Shown: positions 22,936 to 37,000 of the stretch, in pieces | Layout of the letters: each line of letters opens with the position of its first letter | Numbering within the stretch: position 1 is the first letter of the stretch | From: Daucus carota subsp. sativus | Lineage: Eukaryota > Streptophyta > Magnoliopsida > Apiales > Apiaceae | Assembly (NCBI RefSeq): GCF_001625215.2 | Contig: NC_030381.2 | Coordinates: 49,251,214 to 49,315,213, forward strand | DNA: 64,000 bases | Direction of reading: 5' to 3' | Program-made: the position numbers and the translations under genes | Notes under the pieces: generated by a model | Told to the model about the DNA's origin: nothing | Database searches by the model: none | Seen by the model: only the letters and a program-made list of their open reading frames with translations

Positions 22936-23216
22936 CTCCCTCCGTCCCACCAGGTTCTTTACAGTTACCTCTTTTGGACGTCCCATCCATTTCTTTACAT
23001 TACAAAACTTTCCCAAAATAGTTAATGGGTCCCACCACTTTATCACTTTTCCTTCCTTTTCACACTACTTTTACTCCACTATCTCTCTTTTATATATTAA
23101 AAATCGATGGGTCCCACCACTTCACCCACTTTTCTTCCTCTTTTTCACTACTTTATACATATTTCTTAACCTCCGTGCCCAAACTCAATGTAAACAATTG
23201 GGTGGGACGGAGGGAG
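22936..23216. mobile_element. Stowaway MITE
   Basis: Clean ends: CTCCCTCCGTCCCACC at the left and inverted GGTGGGACGGAGGGAG at the right, flanked by TA on both sides. 281 bp, non-coding. The interior repeats GGGTCCCACCACTT twice (about 23027 and 23110). Confidence 0.92.
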
Positions 23217-24866
23217 TAATAGCCATTGTGAACAAGCAAGAAGGACATTTATAGGTTTTCTAGACTTTAAAACGCGAACAACAAGCTAACGAGGCAGTAG
23301 TGTAATTAAAAATGGATTGATATATACATACAAAAAGCTCAACTCATGGAGTATTTGGCAGGCAGGCTGTCTGGCACGGGCACTGTAATGAGTAAATTTA
23401 AAGATGATAAACTCCAAACATTTCACTTGACATCTGCTGAAAGTAACAGTGCTTTTATGTTAAACATAGACCATCACTTTTATCAATTTTTTACCCTTTT
23501 TAACCTACCTACTCCTCTTTCTTTCTTTTTCACTCTTAATGTTTGACTTTTCCTGGGAAAATGAAATTATATCAGGACAAAACTTGTGTATTAACTGTTG
23601 GAAATTTGGGCACCAAGTTAAATCACTGTGTAAAAATCCTTATTTAATTTGCTTTGTTTATCGACAATCGACAATATTATATGATTCAAATTATCAAACC
23701 GCTCATATGTCTTTAATATCTAATTTTCCCTCAAAACTCTTATTTTCAGACGGAAAAATAACTTACGCATGTTATCAAGTCATTGTCTAGCTAGTGTATT
23801 AAATTAGTAGTTTTGAATGAAATTATCTGATAAATAATTATTTAATTAATTTTATTTCAACTAGATACACGTCAATTTTCTAGTTGAGAAAACTGTTTCA
23901 ATATATTGACTGTCAAAACATCTGCCATGTTATATGATTCACATGATCAAACCGCTAATATATCATAATATCTAATTTTCTCCTAAAACTCTTGCTTTGA
24001 GGCGGAAAGATAATTTACATATACGTTATAAAAAGTCATGGATCGCTAGTACTATATATTTACAAAATAATCATGTATGTGTATCATCACTTTTGTTATT
24101 TTAGTACAAATACTAACCCTAAATGGCTGGCAGTCTGGGTAGATAATTAGATATGCACTACATTAATGCAAAGATTCAGAGCTTCTGAGTTATACAGACA
24201 AAAGCTTGCTTAGATTGGGTTTTGCTTTAATCATTACTTTCTCATTTCTGTGTTTCCTTTGCTTCTTAAAGTTTTCATCTTTACTCCACTACTCTCATTC
24301 ACCATTTCATCTTAGATACACGCAACTTTCATTCGATTAAAGTACAAACTACTTGCTTCAACTTCGCAACCAAACAATTGTCTTTGGTCCACATCACACT
24401 GGACGGTGCAAAGCGATACCATTTCAATCAAGAGCATCTTCGGTCATTTTATTTCGAGATTTGAATATTTGTAAATTTATTAATTCGAATCTGGGGATGA
24501 TTTACTGCTCATCCTGCGTCACTTACGTAAAAGAAGAAAGATGCGTTGAAGAGAGTAACGTTTTACTGCAAAAAAGCTTTTAAGGAGGTGTGGGTCTGTG
24601 AAACAGTGTACGACAATTTAAATAATGCATGGCTACAGACACGATTACCCATGCAAGTAAACTCATGATCCCCCATTAACGTAGCCGACAACCCCGTCTG
24701 CTCCGCGACTGTGACACCTCTAGTTCCTTTTGGCAATCTCTTCTTTTCTTTCTAGCCCCCCATCTCTATTTCGCCACGTCTGCTTGCCTTGAGATCCGAG
24801 TTTTTCACCCAATGTTAAGAACAGACCGTTTATGAGCCTGTTTAGATGATGTAGACTTATGTTGTA

Positions 24867-25178
24867 CTCCCTCCGTCCCAGTCATTTGTATACAAATGGC
24901 TGGGACACGGAGACCAAGAAAAGAGGTAAAAAATGAGTAAAGGTGGGTGAAAAGTGAGTATAGTAGTGGGACCCGTTTATATTTAATAATGAATTTGAGA
25001 TAGTGGAGAAAAGTAGTGGGTGTAATAGTGTTTATATTATTATAGAATGGAGATAGTGGGAGAATGTAGTGGGTGTAGTAGTGTTTTATATTATAAAAAG
25101 TTACTATTTTGAGAATGTATAGAAATGATGAGACATCCCAAAAAGGAAATTGTATAGAATTGATTGGGACGGAGGGAG
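24867..25178. mobile_element. Stowaway MITE
   Basis: It starts CTCCCTCCGTCCCAGTCATT and ends TTGGGACGGAGGGAG, with TA on both sides. 312 bp. It has the same length and much the same interior (TAATAGTGTTTATATTATTATAGA) as the copy at 51964-52275, so both belong to one subfamily. A short palindrome around CATTTGTATACAAATG lies near the left end. Confidence 0.93.
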
Positions 25179-28100
25179 TAATGTTTTTTACGGGGATAAT
25201 GGGCGTGTTTGGCCCAGAGAAGCAGAAGCTACTTCCGTCTTCTGTACTCCACTTCGAAGTCACTTTTTTTAAGTTAACCCAAACGGCCTCAATATTTTTT
25301 TTAAAAGATTTTCCCCGATAAAAGTTTGATGTCTACTTTTTTATTAAAAAAAATTAAAAAAAATTATAAAATTATATTTTATAAGAGTTTCAAAATGTGG
25401 ACAAATACTACCCACTAAGATGGAAGTTGTATAACTTAACGTGACTTATGATTGAATATATAATAATAAAAATAAAAATGACTTGTGGTAACTTATGATA
25501 TATTGGAAATTTTTATTAAAAAAAAAGTTCAAAAAAAATAAGTTATTGAAAAAAGTACCCCAAACTTCTTGTGCCTTTAAGATAGTTTTTGACTAGTTTC
25601 TCACTTTTGCCGACTTTCAATTTATTATACATACAAACATTTTTCAGTTTAAAATCGGAAATGACACGTTAACGAATGCATCATTTTTTAGTGACACGTT
25701 ATTGCAAATAAAATATTTTGGAAAAATAGAAAAATAAACCATTTTCGATTTTATTGTATTAACATTTATATATTTTTAAAAATACTTTGATCGTAAGTTG
25801 GTTTATTGATATAACATTTTTTATTTTTTTAATATTATTATTGGACACAGTTTTTCTTAATCCGGGTTTTAGATATCCCATGATAGATCTTTCTCTTAGT
25901 TACAAATAATTCAACAATTTTTGTTATGGATAGAATATAAGATTCGTAAATATATGATTTGTGGTAACAAATCTATGGATATATGTATATTTCTCAGTGC
26001 TACAGAAATCGGAAATCGGACCTAAGCGGTTGAGCTACGGATTCAGAGATTAATCAGAAATCGGGGATTAATCGGATGGATTAATCGAAGTGAAAATCGA
26101 ATTTATTTTAATATTAAAATAATATTTAATATTTTGGTTATTATTATATTAGTTATTTAGTAACTAAGATATTTACTATATTCATACACTCTATAATTAT
26201 TCATATTTAAAGGAATATAGTATTTTAATTTTAATAGTCTATCATATATATTTCGATTATGAAATATATATAAGGATTAATCGGATTTCAGATGACTTGT
26301 ATTTTTTGATTTAGAAAACTATTATTTTATCAATTTTGTTTGACTATCATATGTATGTGAAGGATTTTTTTATTTTTTTTTAGTTTTAGTATCTAAGAAA
26401 GAAATTATACAAGTTTAATTTACAGAAATAATATATAAATTGTGTATATCGATAAATAAAATTCTAACTAATTTTTTAAATAACATAAACATAATCTCTT
26501 TATTTTTTTTAACTATTTTATTTTAATTTCTTGATATTGAATTTTATTATTCCTAAATTATCATCATTTGATGCCTAATCATTTAGAGAATTTATATTTA
26601 TTTTAGTCCTTCACTCTATTTATTTGACCATAAAAAATTGTAATTTTATAATAAATACACATAAAAAATAAATTTCATTAGTTTTCTAACTACAATTTAC
26701 ATATTAAACTATAATACAAAATTGAATAATTTAAACCTTTTCTGTCAAGTGGCTTTTAATTATTCTTGACACTCTTACCCAAACATGTTGTATAGTATAC
26801 CATAAAATTTCGATTTGACATCCATTTATCCCCAAATCTGTCCGAGAGCGTAGTACTAGGGTCAAATAGCGCAGACTAGAGAGTGGGACAATACGACAAA
26901 ATAAACAACAAAGCCCTAAAATCACGGGCTACATGTAACTCTATTGATATGCGTATATGTACAACTTACAAGCAAAGCTTCGATAAGGAGGAGGATAAGG
27001 TTACAATTTATATTTGATGTGACTAAAGTACGAGGTGAATATATTTTCAAGAACAATAAAAAATACTGTTTCTTATTTCAACACAATACCAGTAAAATAA
27101 TGTATAACTCATGTATTGATATTCTATCTAAATCAAAATGAGTCTAAGAGATAAGTATGGTTCCAAAATTTCATTCGAAACAAGATTAAAACGCTAACAT
27201 AATCTTTTTAAATTTTTCTTTCATCTAAACCATTCCAGGACAAGTTGTTAGTTTCAAAAAGTACTCCATCTGTGTACGTAAATTGTCACAGGAATATCAT
27301 ATTTTAAAAATATAGTAAAATATAGCAATTTTTTAGTTATTTTAAATAAATTCTTTTGAAATAATATTCAATACATAGATATTTATTTAAATAATGATAA
27401 TAATAATAATATATAATAAAATTATATTTTATATAATTTTAGAATACCCAACGTTGTAAAACAACGGTAGAAATAAGAAAGATGGTGAATAGCGAGGACT
27501 GACCATGGAATGTCCGGCTATTGACGGTAATATTTCGATAACGATTTTACTTTTTATATTTTGTACGAAAGTTTAAGAAACACAAGTATATGAATCTGTT
27601 TTTTCCTTGTCAACCAATAATTTACCTGTGGAGTAAATTAATTCGACGGTGGCACGAAGTTAAGGAGAGAGATGTATAAAGCTGTAGAGTGATGGCGGCA
27701 TGCAGTAAAAAACAGAATAGGTCAGCGAACTTTAAGAGAGAAATTATTGTTTGTGTCTCTTTCTCTCTCCGCATTCACCCGCGTAAAAGACGAGGGTCTC
27801 TTTGCAGAGAAAGACTCACTTTTTTCCCAATGCTTGCAGTCTCTGACACACTCTCTGTTTTATTTTTTGTACGTCCCTTCTTTATCACACTCAACTCCCT
27901 CCTCTTTTGTTGACTGCCAAATCTACCATTTTTAACCCTTCTACTTTTACCGCTGTAACTCCCGAGTTTTCACTTGAGAATTGTGGATGAGTTCATGATT
28001 TGGTCAAAAGACCTGAGAAATAATGGATTTTTATGATGGATAGCAAAACAAAATGATGATATCACCGTTTTTAGTTTTACAAAGATAGTAGTAGTAGAAT

Positions 28101-28357
28101 ACACGTGAGTTTTGCACCCGCTAAGAGGTCTGTCAGTTATCATTCATCGATCTATCCTTCGAAAATGCAATGAACCAACTTTAGTTGATATATAGTAGCG
28201 AAAAGCATTTAACGGTGATCCAATCGATCTCAATATTAACCGCACTGAATTTTGTCTATTCGTGGTTAGTGCTTTGACAGCCAAGAAAACCGACATGGAT
28301 GGAATATACAAGAAGGTATTAAGTAAATTAAAGAATGTGTTTCTCCAGTTTCATAAA

Positions 28358-28910
28358 GGGTTAATTATCAAGTTGGTCACTGAAGTGGGCTTAATGTATC
28401 AAGTTGATCACTGAACTCAAAACGGTATCAAGATGGTCACTGAAGTGGTCATAAATATCAAACAAGTACATTGAAATATGAGTTCAAGCACTAAAAATAT
28501 TATTTATAAAATTTTACATATTATTTTTAAATGTTACCAAAACCAAGTACAATGTTATGATTTCTAATATTTATGACAAAAAATTTAGATTTTATCAAAT
28601 TTATTTATTATTTATTTTTAATTAAAACAAAGAAATAACTATATAATAAAATATAAATAATAAATAAATTTGATATAATCTAAATTTTTTGTCATAAATA
28701 TTAGAAGTCATAACCTTCTACTTGGTTTTGGTAACATTCAAAAATAATGTGTAAAACTTTATAAATAATTTTTTTAGTGCTTGAACTCATATTTCAAGGT
28801 ACTTGTTTGATATTTATGGCCACTTCAGTGACCATCTTGATATCGTTTTGAGTTCAGTAACCAACTTGATACATTAAGCCCACTTCAATGACCAACTTGA
28901 TAATTAACCC
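28358..28910. mobile_element. Mutator-like foldback MITE with 10-bp target duplication
   Basis: A 553-bp element that is almost entirely two inverted arms of about 240-250 bp. The left arm begins GGGTTAATTATCAAGTTGG and the right arm ends in its complement. It is flanked by the perfect direct repeat GTTTCATAAA (28348-28357 and 28911-28920). A 9-11-bp duplication with long terminal inverted repeats is characteristic of Mutator-like elements. There is no transposase frame. A transcript would fold into a very long hairpin. Confidence 0.88.
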
Positions 28911-28922
28911 GTTTCATAAATA

Positions 28923-29051
28923 GATCGTTACTTCACAATGTCAAACATCTCCGACAATCGGAGATTGTTTAGGTAAGTCTCATTATTTTTGATCGTTACT
29001 TCACCATGTCAAACATCTCCGACAATCGGAGATTGTTTAGGTAAGTCTCAT
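28923..29051. repeat. 68-bp-period tandem duplication with inner palindrome
   Basis: Two 61-base copies (28923-28983 and 28991-29051) start at a 68-bp spacing and differ at one base (CACAATG / CACCATG). Each contains the palindrome ATCTCCGACAATCGGAGAT and the splice-donor-like AGGTAAGT. The near identity suggests a recent duplication. It begins two bases after the Mutator-like element's target duplication. Confidence 0.9.
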
Positions 29052-30218
29052 GTGAAGAAAATCATGGACAAAAGTATTAAATTAATATTGTATCACACAC
29101 TATTCTATTTATTGTGTACTAAGACGGAGTCTTCACGAATATAAACTCTCTACTTCAAAGATAGAGGCATGATATGCGTACAATTTATCTTCTTCAGATC
29201 CTGCTCTAAGCGGAATATGCTGAATTTGTTTGGTTTGGTTTGGTTTATAACTCATCACCGATAATATTCAAATCTTGATGTGTTTTTATTATTTTTAAGT
29301 CATTGGACTTTGGGGACTGTTCAGTCACTTTATGTTTTTAAATACTTATGTAATTTTCGAGATTTAGAAAAATTGTACTTTTCTGGTTGAATATATTGTG
29401 CTTATTAGAAACTCAAAATTAAAATTTTAATATTTGATCTCATTTTCATAAGACCCCGGTACCCCTGGTAAATTAAAATCACCGTGTCAGCCAGAAATCT
29501 GCCTTGACAGCGGCAGGAAAATCTCACAAAAATCTGGACAAAGCACGAGATTACCACATTCTTACATTTCAATTATCTGTAAATATACTCTTGGGTACAG
29601 TTTTGCCATCTATATATACACATACCTATGTAGGAGTATTTGATGAGAGGGGATGCCTAAATGCAGGATGATTTAACTATTCAAGAAAAGCACCAGTTCT
29701 TTACATGCAGTTTGAAGCAAATAAATTGTATAATATAATGTCGTAGCTTTCCTAATGGAGTAAATCTACATTTTTCATTCTTCATTAGAAATCCTAAATA
29801 TGGAGTTCAAGGTAACAGGTGAAAATATCATGAACCATAGCTTCACTGACCAACAATGCAGAACCAAAAAGCTAATAAAGCCGAACAACGAATATGCAAT
29901 TCAGTTTTCTAAGAATTCTTAATTAATTTTTAATATTTTTTATTAATTTGTCGATTACACTTCGGTTGAATTAAAAAAATTTAATTTATCCAAAACATCA
30001 CTTATAAATCCTGAATCGGTAAGTTAATTGATTATTTTTTATTTTTACTGTCTAGATATATGTGTATTATTTTGCAAAAATAAAATAGAAGTATACGTGC
30101 ACATACAATACTAAATTCATGTTTCTGAGAATTTGTGAATCCAAATTTTATGTTTTTCAATGGACTTTCAGTCCACAGGCTGCCGAGGAGAATTTAATCC
30201 AAACTATTTGTTAATAGG

Positions 30219-30410
30219 GTTTGTCTAGTGTGTGTGCTCATGGGCATATACTAAGTATGGAAATTTATAAATTTGGTGTGTTTTCGTTGATGTGGTTGGT
30301 TTGAATGCAGGAAGGGTCATCATTATTAAAGGAGTGTAAGCCAATCAAAACATAAAAAAAAACTATCAAATTTTGTGCTTATTGTGTGCCCAGACACACA
30401 CTAGAAAAAC
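30219..30410. mobile_element. Small MITE with CTAGTGTGTG ends
   Basis: The left end GTTTGTCTAGTGTGTGTGCT is matched by an inverted right end GTTTTTCTAGTGTGTGTCTG. Inner subterminal words GGGCA and AATAAGCA-like also pair. About 192 bp, non-coding. The target duplication is unclear. Confidence 0.6.
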
Positions 30411-30919
30411 GGTGGTTAATATGAATAACTAAAGAGAAGTCTTGATTGAAATTTTGGGAGGCTTTACTGGCAAGTCTTTTAATAGAACTGATCAACTGAT
30501 TAAACTCAGTTACTCAAATCACATACTAGCTTGGTAATTAGATTCTTTCCGGCTTTTGGCATCGAAAGATGCCGAACATGGGCAAACATTGCAGTAATAA
30601 TTAAAAAAGATGTGTCGTGTTTGGGTGGGTCTGATCCAAAGCAGTAAAGTAACAATGAAAAGGAAATATAACTAAAGTCTGTCAAAGGCAGAATTATAAA
30701 AGTACAGAACACTTGCATTTATTAGATTTTAACCCCTTTATATTTTGTTTTTTTCCTTCAAACTACGAGTATATTTAATGGTAACTCAAATTTGTACCAA
30801 CTTTAATGATGGCTAAATATACTAATTTTACCAAGTAGTTTACTGACTCTAAAATAAATAAAATCTTAACACTGAATATATTAATGGTTTTTGATATGCT
30901 CTTAGCAAGTACAGCACTA

Positions 30920-31195
30920 CCTCCGGTTTATATCAAATACCCACTTCTATGAAGAAAAATTTATTTCAACACAATTATTCATTTTAACTTTTAATATAAT
31001 ATAGTGTATAATTTACATTTTCAAAAACAATTTTATACCACACTTTTCAAATGTATATTTCCAAAACCAACTATATCTACTTATGTTTAGTTAATAAATA
31101 TGATTATAAATGAAAAGTTTTTCATAGAAGTTAACTTTTTTTAATACGCGGAATTTTGTCCAAAGTGGACATGTAATATGAAATGAACGGACTAT
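30920..31195. mobile_element. Degenerate Stowaway-like MITE
   Basis: The left end CCTCCGGTTTATATCAAAT follows TA. The right side GTGGACATGTAATATGAAAT resembles the right side of the element at 62287-62507 (ATGGACATGTATTTTGAAAT). The ends are too diverged for certainty. Confidence 0.4.
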
Positions 31196-33726
31196 TAACT
31201 AAGTGTATTTATTTTACACACATAAAATTTTATATATTCCAAAAGCTATTTATACGTGTTGATGATCGGCCCAAGCAGATATAAGTATAATGTTGAAAAA
31301 ATTATGTGCGCTCTAACAATCTACTAGTAATGCATTAAAAAGTTGGACATTTAACGAGTGTCTATTTTGTGCGTAGTCTATGATAATAAGATATTATCTA
31401 TTTTGGTCGTACCCCGCATAAGTTTATTTTTGGACACTTTTAAAAGATCTCATATTATTTGTTCTGACCGTTTATATTACGATTATCTCCTCTCCATAAT
31501 CGATGTGTGACAACTACTATCACATTTATCCTAATTCACTGAAATATAAATTTTTATTACTCTTAAGATATTTATTAGATATTGTTGGACTTGTTTTTGA
31601 CCTCTATTATTATAAAATATCTAAGATTCCGACAGTGGATCCTCACGCTGAAAGAGTCGCGTGGAAACAGCAACCTAAAAAAGGATAAAGGAGTGAGAGT
31701 AAAGTTTAACAGGACACTGAGTTATACTAACCCGTTTTGTCCGGGTTCAAGTCTTATATGTACTGTCCTATACACACTAGACTTGTATAGGCCCCTAGCC
31801 CTCTGTTGGGTTCTTTGCTAGTGATGGCCCTTCGATAAAGACTTGCCTATTTTCATTACTGTCACTTATTTGTCAATATGTATCTCAATTACAGAACTGC
31901 CCTTAACCCTCTTACATTTGGACAAACATGCATAATCAATGATTATTATATTCCCATATGAATGTATGATAATGTAGTGAAATTGAAAGGGGGTTTGGTT
32001 TTATCTTTTGGACAGTTGGAACATAATCATCTCTGTCCCTCATTCAAATTCTTTGTTGGGCATGGACTCCCACCTATCCCTATGTCCCATTTACCCAACT
32101 TGAGTGCAAATATAATGTTTAAAAAATAAAAAAATCCGATTTAAACGTCGAAGATACGGAATAGATTTTAATTAAAAATTAATAAAACTGATCGAGATTA
32201 ATCAGATAATTAGTTAAATAATTGAAAATTTAATCAGTTCGACAAGTTTTGAAACAATTGTTCTCTATATTCAAATAAAAATTTGATTAACTTTATTGAA
32301 AACTAATATATGATGGTTAATCCATGTATTAAACTTTAATCATTTAGCAAATTAATCGTGATTTAATAATTTATAAAAGATTCTAGTACTAGTTCCTAGT
32401 TGCATGATGTTATATGAAAGTAATACTACACCAAAAACAAGAAAAAGTAGACAAAATTCAAGTGAACAATCAAATTGGGTGACTGATTAGAACCTTACAT
32501 AACATTAAATTAGTACAGTGACAACTTAACAACACAGCACACCAAGTATCACAGTATAAATGATTCGCATATGAATAAACTAGACATGAATCAATAGCTT
32601 TCAATTCCGGCCTCTGATTTATAAAATCACAAAAATTACCTATTCAAGATAAGATGAGCACCCACATTAATTAATAACAGTAACAACACTTTTCGATGGC
32701 ACTAATAAAACCAATTATTAATTTAGTACACTAAATTAGAAGAAAAGGTTTGTACTAGTAGCAATAGATTAAGGAAAAAAGGACCAAAGGGATAAATGTT
32801 GAATGGGAAGGAGACAGCATAGACAACAATCGTCCGCCCGAAAATATAGGGGACTCGATCCACAACACAACTCATATACTACTACATTCTATATACATAT
32901 AGTACTACATTACACATACTTTGTCTCTCCGCGATCTACATCATATATGTACTCACTGGTGCTGTTGTATCTATTTTTTTTATCACGTGAAGAACTCTCT
33001 CGAATCAATTCTATTCCACCACAATCACAATTTCAATCAAAATTCACAGCAATATATTTTCATGTTCATTTCTTCTGTAACAATAACAAGTAGGTGATGT
33101 TATTTGTTCCGGTGTTTTTCCACACATCCATTCAATTCTTATTACATCTTCTACCCTATATATATCTTATGAATCATTGATTAAAAATTATTAATAAATA
33201 TCATAAATATAAAATATAAAATTATGTTTAGACACCAATAAAACATTCTTTCGGTCAGTAATTATAATCAACCTTCCGATATTAATTATATTTGAACAAC
33301 CTCCAAAAGCCTATAATAAAGTATAACATATTTTGTTATCACATTAAAATCATATATTCTATTTATAACAATTTCAAATAATAATTATACTATTTTTAAT
33401 ATATATATTCAGTACCGTTAAACACAATTTTTTCCGGATTTGATATATTTTACATAATGTCTTACCGTTCTGATTTGACCAATCACTTATAATCAACACT
33501 ATTGTAAATGTTATTATAATGTGAATTTCAATTTGCGGTAAAAATTGAAATATTAAATAAATATTGCTAATTCTTATAACCTACTAATATACACATGTAG
33601 GAGAGTATATAAATTTTAAGTATTTAATATAAATTTTCTATTATTAAAGAGCGGGAATATAAGCCACGAATTTAGCTTTTTAGGCATGACAACAATACAC
33701 ACAGAGACGTACGCAAATACACATAC

Positions 33727-33748
33727 ATGTATGTATGTATGTATGTAT
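33727..33748. repeat. ATGT microsatellite upstream of ARF3
   Basis: About five and a half tandem copies of ATGT lie roughly 300 bp before the ARF3 start codon, probably in the promoter. Confidence 0.9.
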
Positions 33749-34053
33749 TTGTGTAAGTAAATAAACAGAGCAATAACAATCACTTTATTTGTTTCTCTGT
33801 GTGCCACACAACAAAGAAAGAGCAGTAGTGTGCAGCAGCAGCTCTTTGCAGCTGCCTCTCTACATCTTTTTGCAGGTTACAACCACTACTACTCACAAAA
33901 TCACACACATACACATACACACACTTGTATCTATATATCACCCACACATCTCCATCTCAATTTATAATACAGCTCTTCTGTATAGAGAGAGAATAATATT
34001 ACAGCTATACAGATTGATTGTGCTAATAGTGTTGAATTTCTAGGGTTCGAGCG

Positions 34054-37000
34054 ATGTGTGGAATGATTGATCTCAACACGGTGAATGAAGATGATGCGGA
34101 TACGACGCCGTCTGAGTTTGATTCGGCGCCGGTGAAGTCGCCGGCGGTGTGTTTGGAGCTGTGGCACGCGTGTGCGGGACCGTTGATATCGTTGCCGAAG
34201 AAAGGGAGCTGCGTAGTGTACTTGCCGCAGGGGCACTTGGAGTATGTGGTGTGTGATTATGGTGATGATGTTGCTTCTCGTCTCCCTCCTCATGTCTTTT
34301 GTCGCGTTGTTGATGTCAAGCTCCATGTAAGTCCTTGTATCTATCTCTGTGTGTTTGTGTAGTTGTAGTTATGTAATTAAATTCTCTTTGTTTTGCTCAC
34401 CTGTAAATGTGTAGTCGTAGTTATGTGAAACCTAAATGTGCAATTAATCTCTCTCTCCCGCTCTCTCTCCCTGTCCCTGTGTGTGTAATTTTGGAGGTTC
34501 GGTATATTGAATGCGATTAATGTTGTGTGTGCCGGTGTAGTTTTGGAGGCTTGTTATATTAAATGTGATTCATATCGTGTCTGTAGTGTGTAATTTTGGA
34601 GGTTTATTACGTTGAGGTGATTTATATTAATGTTTAGTTAGGGTGATATGTTTTTGTTTTAATTGTGTGTAGGCAGAGGCAGCTACAGATGAGGTGTTTG
34701 CGCAAGTGTCTCTGATTCCAGACTCACAGGTGTGGTATTTTAGTGTGTGATTATATATATAAAGGAGAATTTGATTCTTGAGGTAACTGAAGAGGAATAT
34801 ATGGTAATATGTTAAAATTGGGGGCGGTGTTGTGGCTGTCTGATGCAGATTGAGCTGAATTGGAAGGAGGGGAAATCTGAAGTAGTAGTTGAAGACGAAG
34901 ATGTTGAAATTGCGGCGAAAGCAATGACACCGCATATGTTCTGCAAAACTCTTACTGCTTCAGATACGAGTACACATGGAGGTTTCTCTGTTCCTCGTAG
35001 AGCTGCCGAGGACTGCTTCCCTCCACTGGTATACAATGTTCAATCCATTAATTATTATTATTTTTTTTTATGTTGCTGAGTTTTTGTTATTAGCATTATA
35101 TATTTACTAATTATATATTTGTGTGCTGGGGTTGTGATCTATAGGATTATAAACAACAGAGGCCATCGCAAGAGCTTGTAGCCAAAGATCTGCATGGTTT
35201 GGAATGGAGGTTTCGGCACATCTATCGGGGTATGTTACAAGAAGTTTGAGTTACCTAGTAATTTGTTTACATATCGACTTTAGTTTGTTTTGTGTTTCAA
35301 CTTTCAACCTTTATTGCTATTATTTTGAAACTTGAGTTTTGATCAGGCCAGCCTCGCAGACATCTGCTAACTACTGGTTGGAGTGCATTTGTCAATAAGA
35401 AGAAGCTTGTCTGTGGAGATGCTGTTCTCTTTCTTAGGTATGGATGCTATGGTAGCTTCTTATTTATTTAAAAAGATGTATTCTTACCTTTTCATTCTTT
35501 TAATATTAAAATTTAATGATAGGGGTGGTGATGGAGAACTGAGGCTGGGGATCAGAAGAGCAGCTCAAGTCAAAAGCGGCGCCAAGGTTGCTGTAGCTTA
35601 TAATGAGCATATGAACGATATTGCTTCTGTGGTCAATGCTGTTTCTATGAAAAGTGTCTTCAACCTCTGTTACAATCCAAGGTACATTTTTAAGATGTTT
35701 ACTAACACTGTTTGGTTTTCTTAGATGCTGCTGACTGTTTTAAGGAATTTAAACTTGTTGCATACATTTAAAATTTATTAAGTTTACTATGAAGCCCTGT
35801 TTTTTCTAGTTATTTTGCCACCAACATATATTTTGTTTACGTCATAGAATAATCTAAATAAAAAATTTTAGGTAGCAATGCAACGCAGGTCACCATCATA
35901 ATTCATACCCTCATTATAAACTTTTAGCAGTCAAATGGTACTTTGTTTTGTGAATTGTTATATCACCCTACAGTATTTTCTTGTGTTTTTCTATAGCCTC
36001 ATATATATGCTTGGTAGGAAGAGTATCTAAAGCTTCCTAAATATTTAGATTTCCGCCTTACAATTCCACCACCAAGCTGAAAAATTGTCCTAGGTTTAGT
36101 TGTCACATGTCCAATGAGTTATAGCAAGCTGTTTTGTTTTTATCTCCAGTATCTTAAATGATATGAAATTGCACCTGACCTCCACAGATTGCAATATTGT
36201 TGTTACTTTGCAGTATTGTACTATTATGACTGTTGTGGGCCCCCCCTCTCCTGTTCTGACCTTGTTATAATTGTCTCACAGTTCAATTTATCTTGTAGGT
36301 CTAGCTCGTCTGATTTTGTAATACCATTCAGCAAATTCTCGAAGAGCCTAGCTAATTCGTTCTCTCCTGGAATAAGGTTCAAGATGCGGATTGAAACAGA
36401 AGATGCAACAGAGAGAAGGTTAGAACACCATTACTATATTCAGTACGACTATTACTACTACTACAAGAAATAAAAAAAAATAAGTGAATGTACATCTAAT
36501 AACTGGCCATGTTTACAGGTGTACTGGACTAATAGTCGGTACTGGTGATGTTGATCCTTTGAGGTGGCCTGGTTCTAAATGGAGATGCTTAATGGTATGA
36601 ATCCAAATTAGCTTACCACTGTGTTGTAATTTTGTGCATATTTGATTAAACAACATCCTCGTTGCTTTAGAATGTTAAAAACCCTTGCTTCAATATCTTA
36701 AACAATGGTTTCAGACTTTAGTACATGAAGTTCAAGTACTTGTCATTTTTCTTTAAGTATTAAGGTGATCAAGGTGATCTTCTGTTGTTGTTATTGTGCC
36801 CATTTTTTTCGGCCCTCTTCTAACAGTAAAATCTACTAAAGGAGATCTAGAATGCTGTTAAGTCAATTGTCTTGATTTGTGTGGCAATAACAAATCCATT
36901 TCTCTTTTCATCGAGTATGTTAAATTTTACAACATATGTTTTATACTTGTCAACAGTAACCATTTCTTAGTTTATGGAGTGCAAGTTCATCACATAGCAC

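Larger units (their letters stand above)
22062..33650. other. Long gene-poor spacer
   Basis: No coding gene could be supported over 11.6 kb. Recognised contents are Stowaway MITEs, a Mutator-like foldback element, a 68-bp tandem repeat and a small CTAGTGTGTG MITE, listed separately. Positions 24590-24800 and 27690-27960 are richer in C/T and G/C and resemble leader or promoter DNA, but no convincing protein, tRNA or known miRNA sequence was recognised. Around 26010-26100 and 32120-32260 there are related stretches rich in TAATCGG/TAATCAG words, which look like copies of one dispersed repeat. Confidence 0.6.

Noticed and set aside
24353..24583. 76-codon frame in the gene-poor region
   Set aside because: No domain or signal and no supporting context.
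27263..27440. Stowaway-like left end TACTCCATCTGTG
   Set aside because: No right end could be found; too degenerate to list.
31700..31830. Box B-like GGGTTCAAGTCT, possible tRNA gene or SINE
   Set aside because: No cloverleaf, no clear box A and no A-rich tail; left out as too weak.
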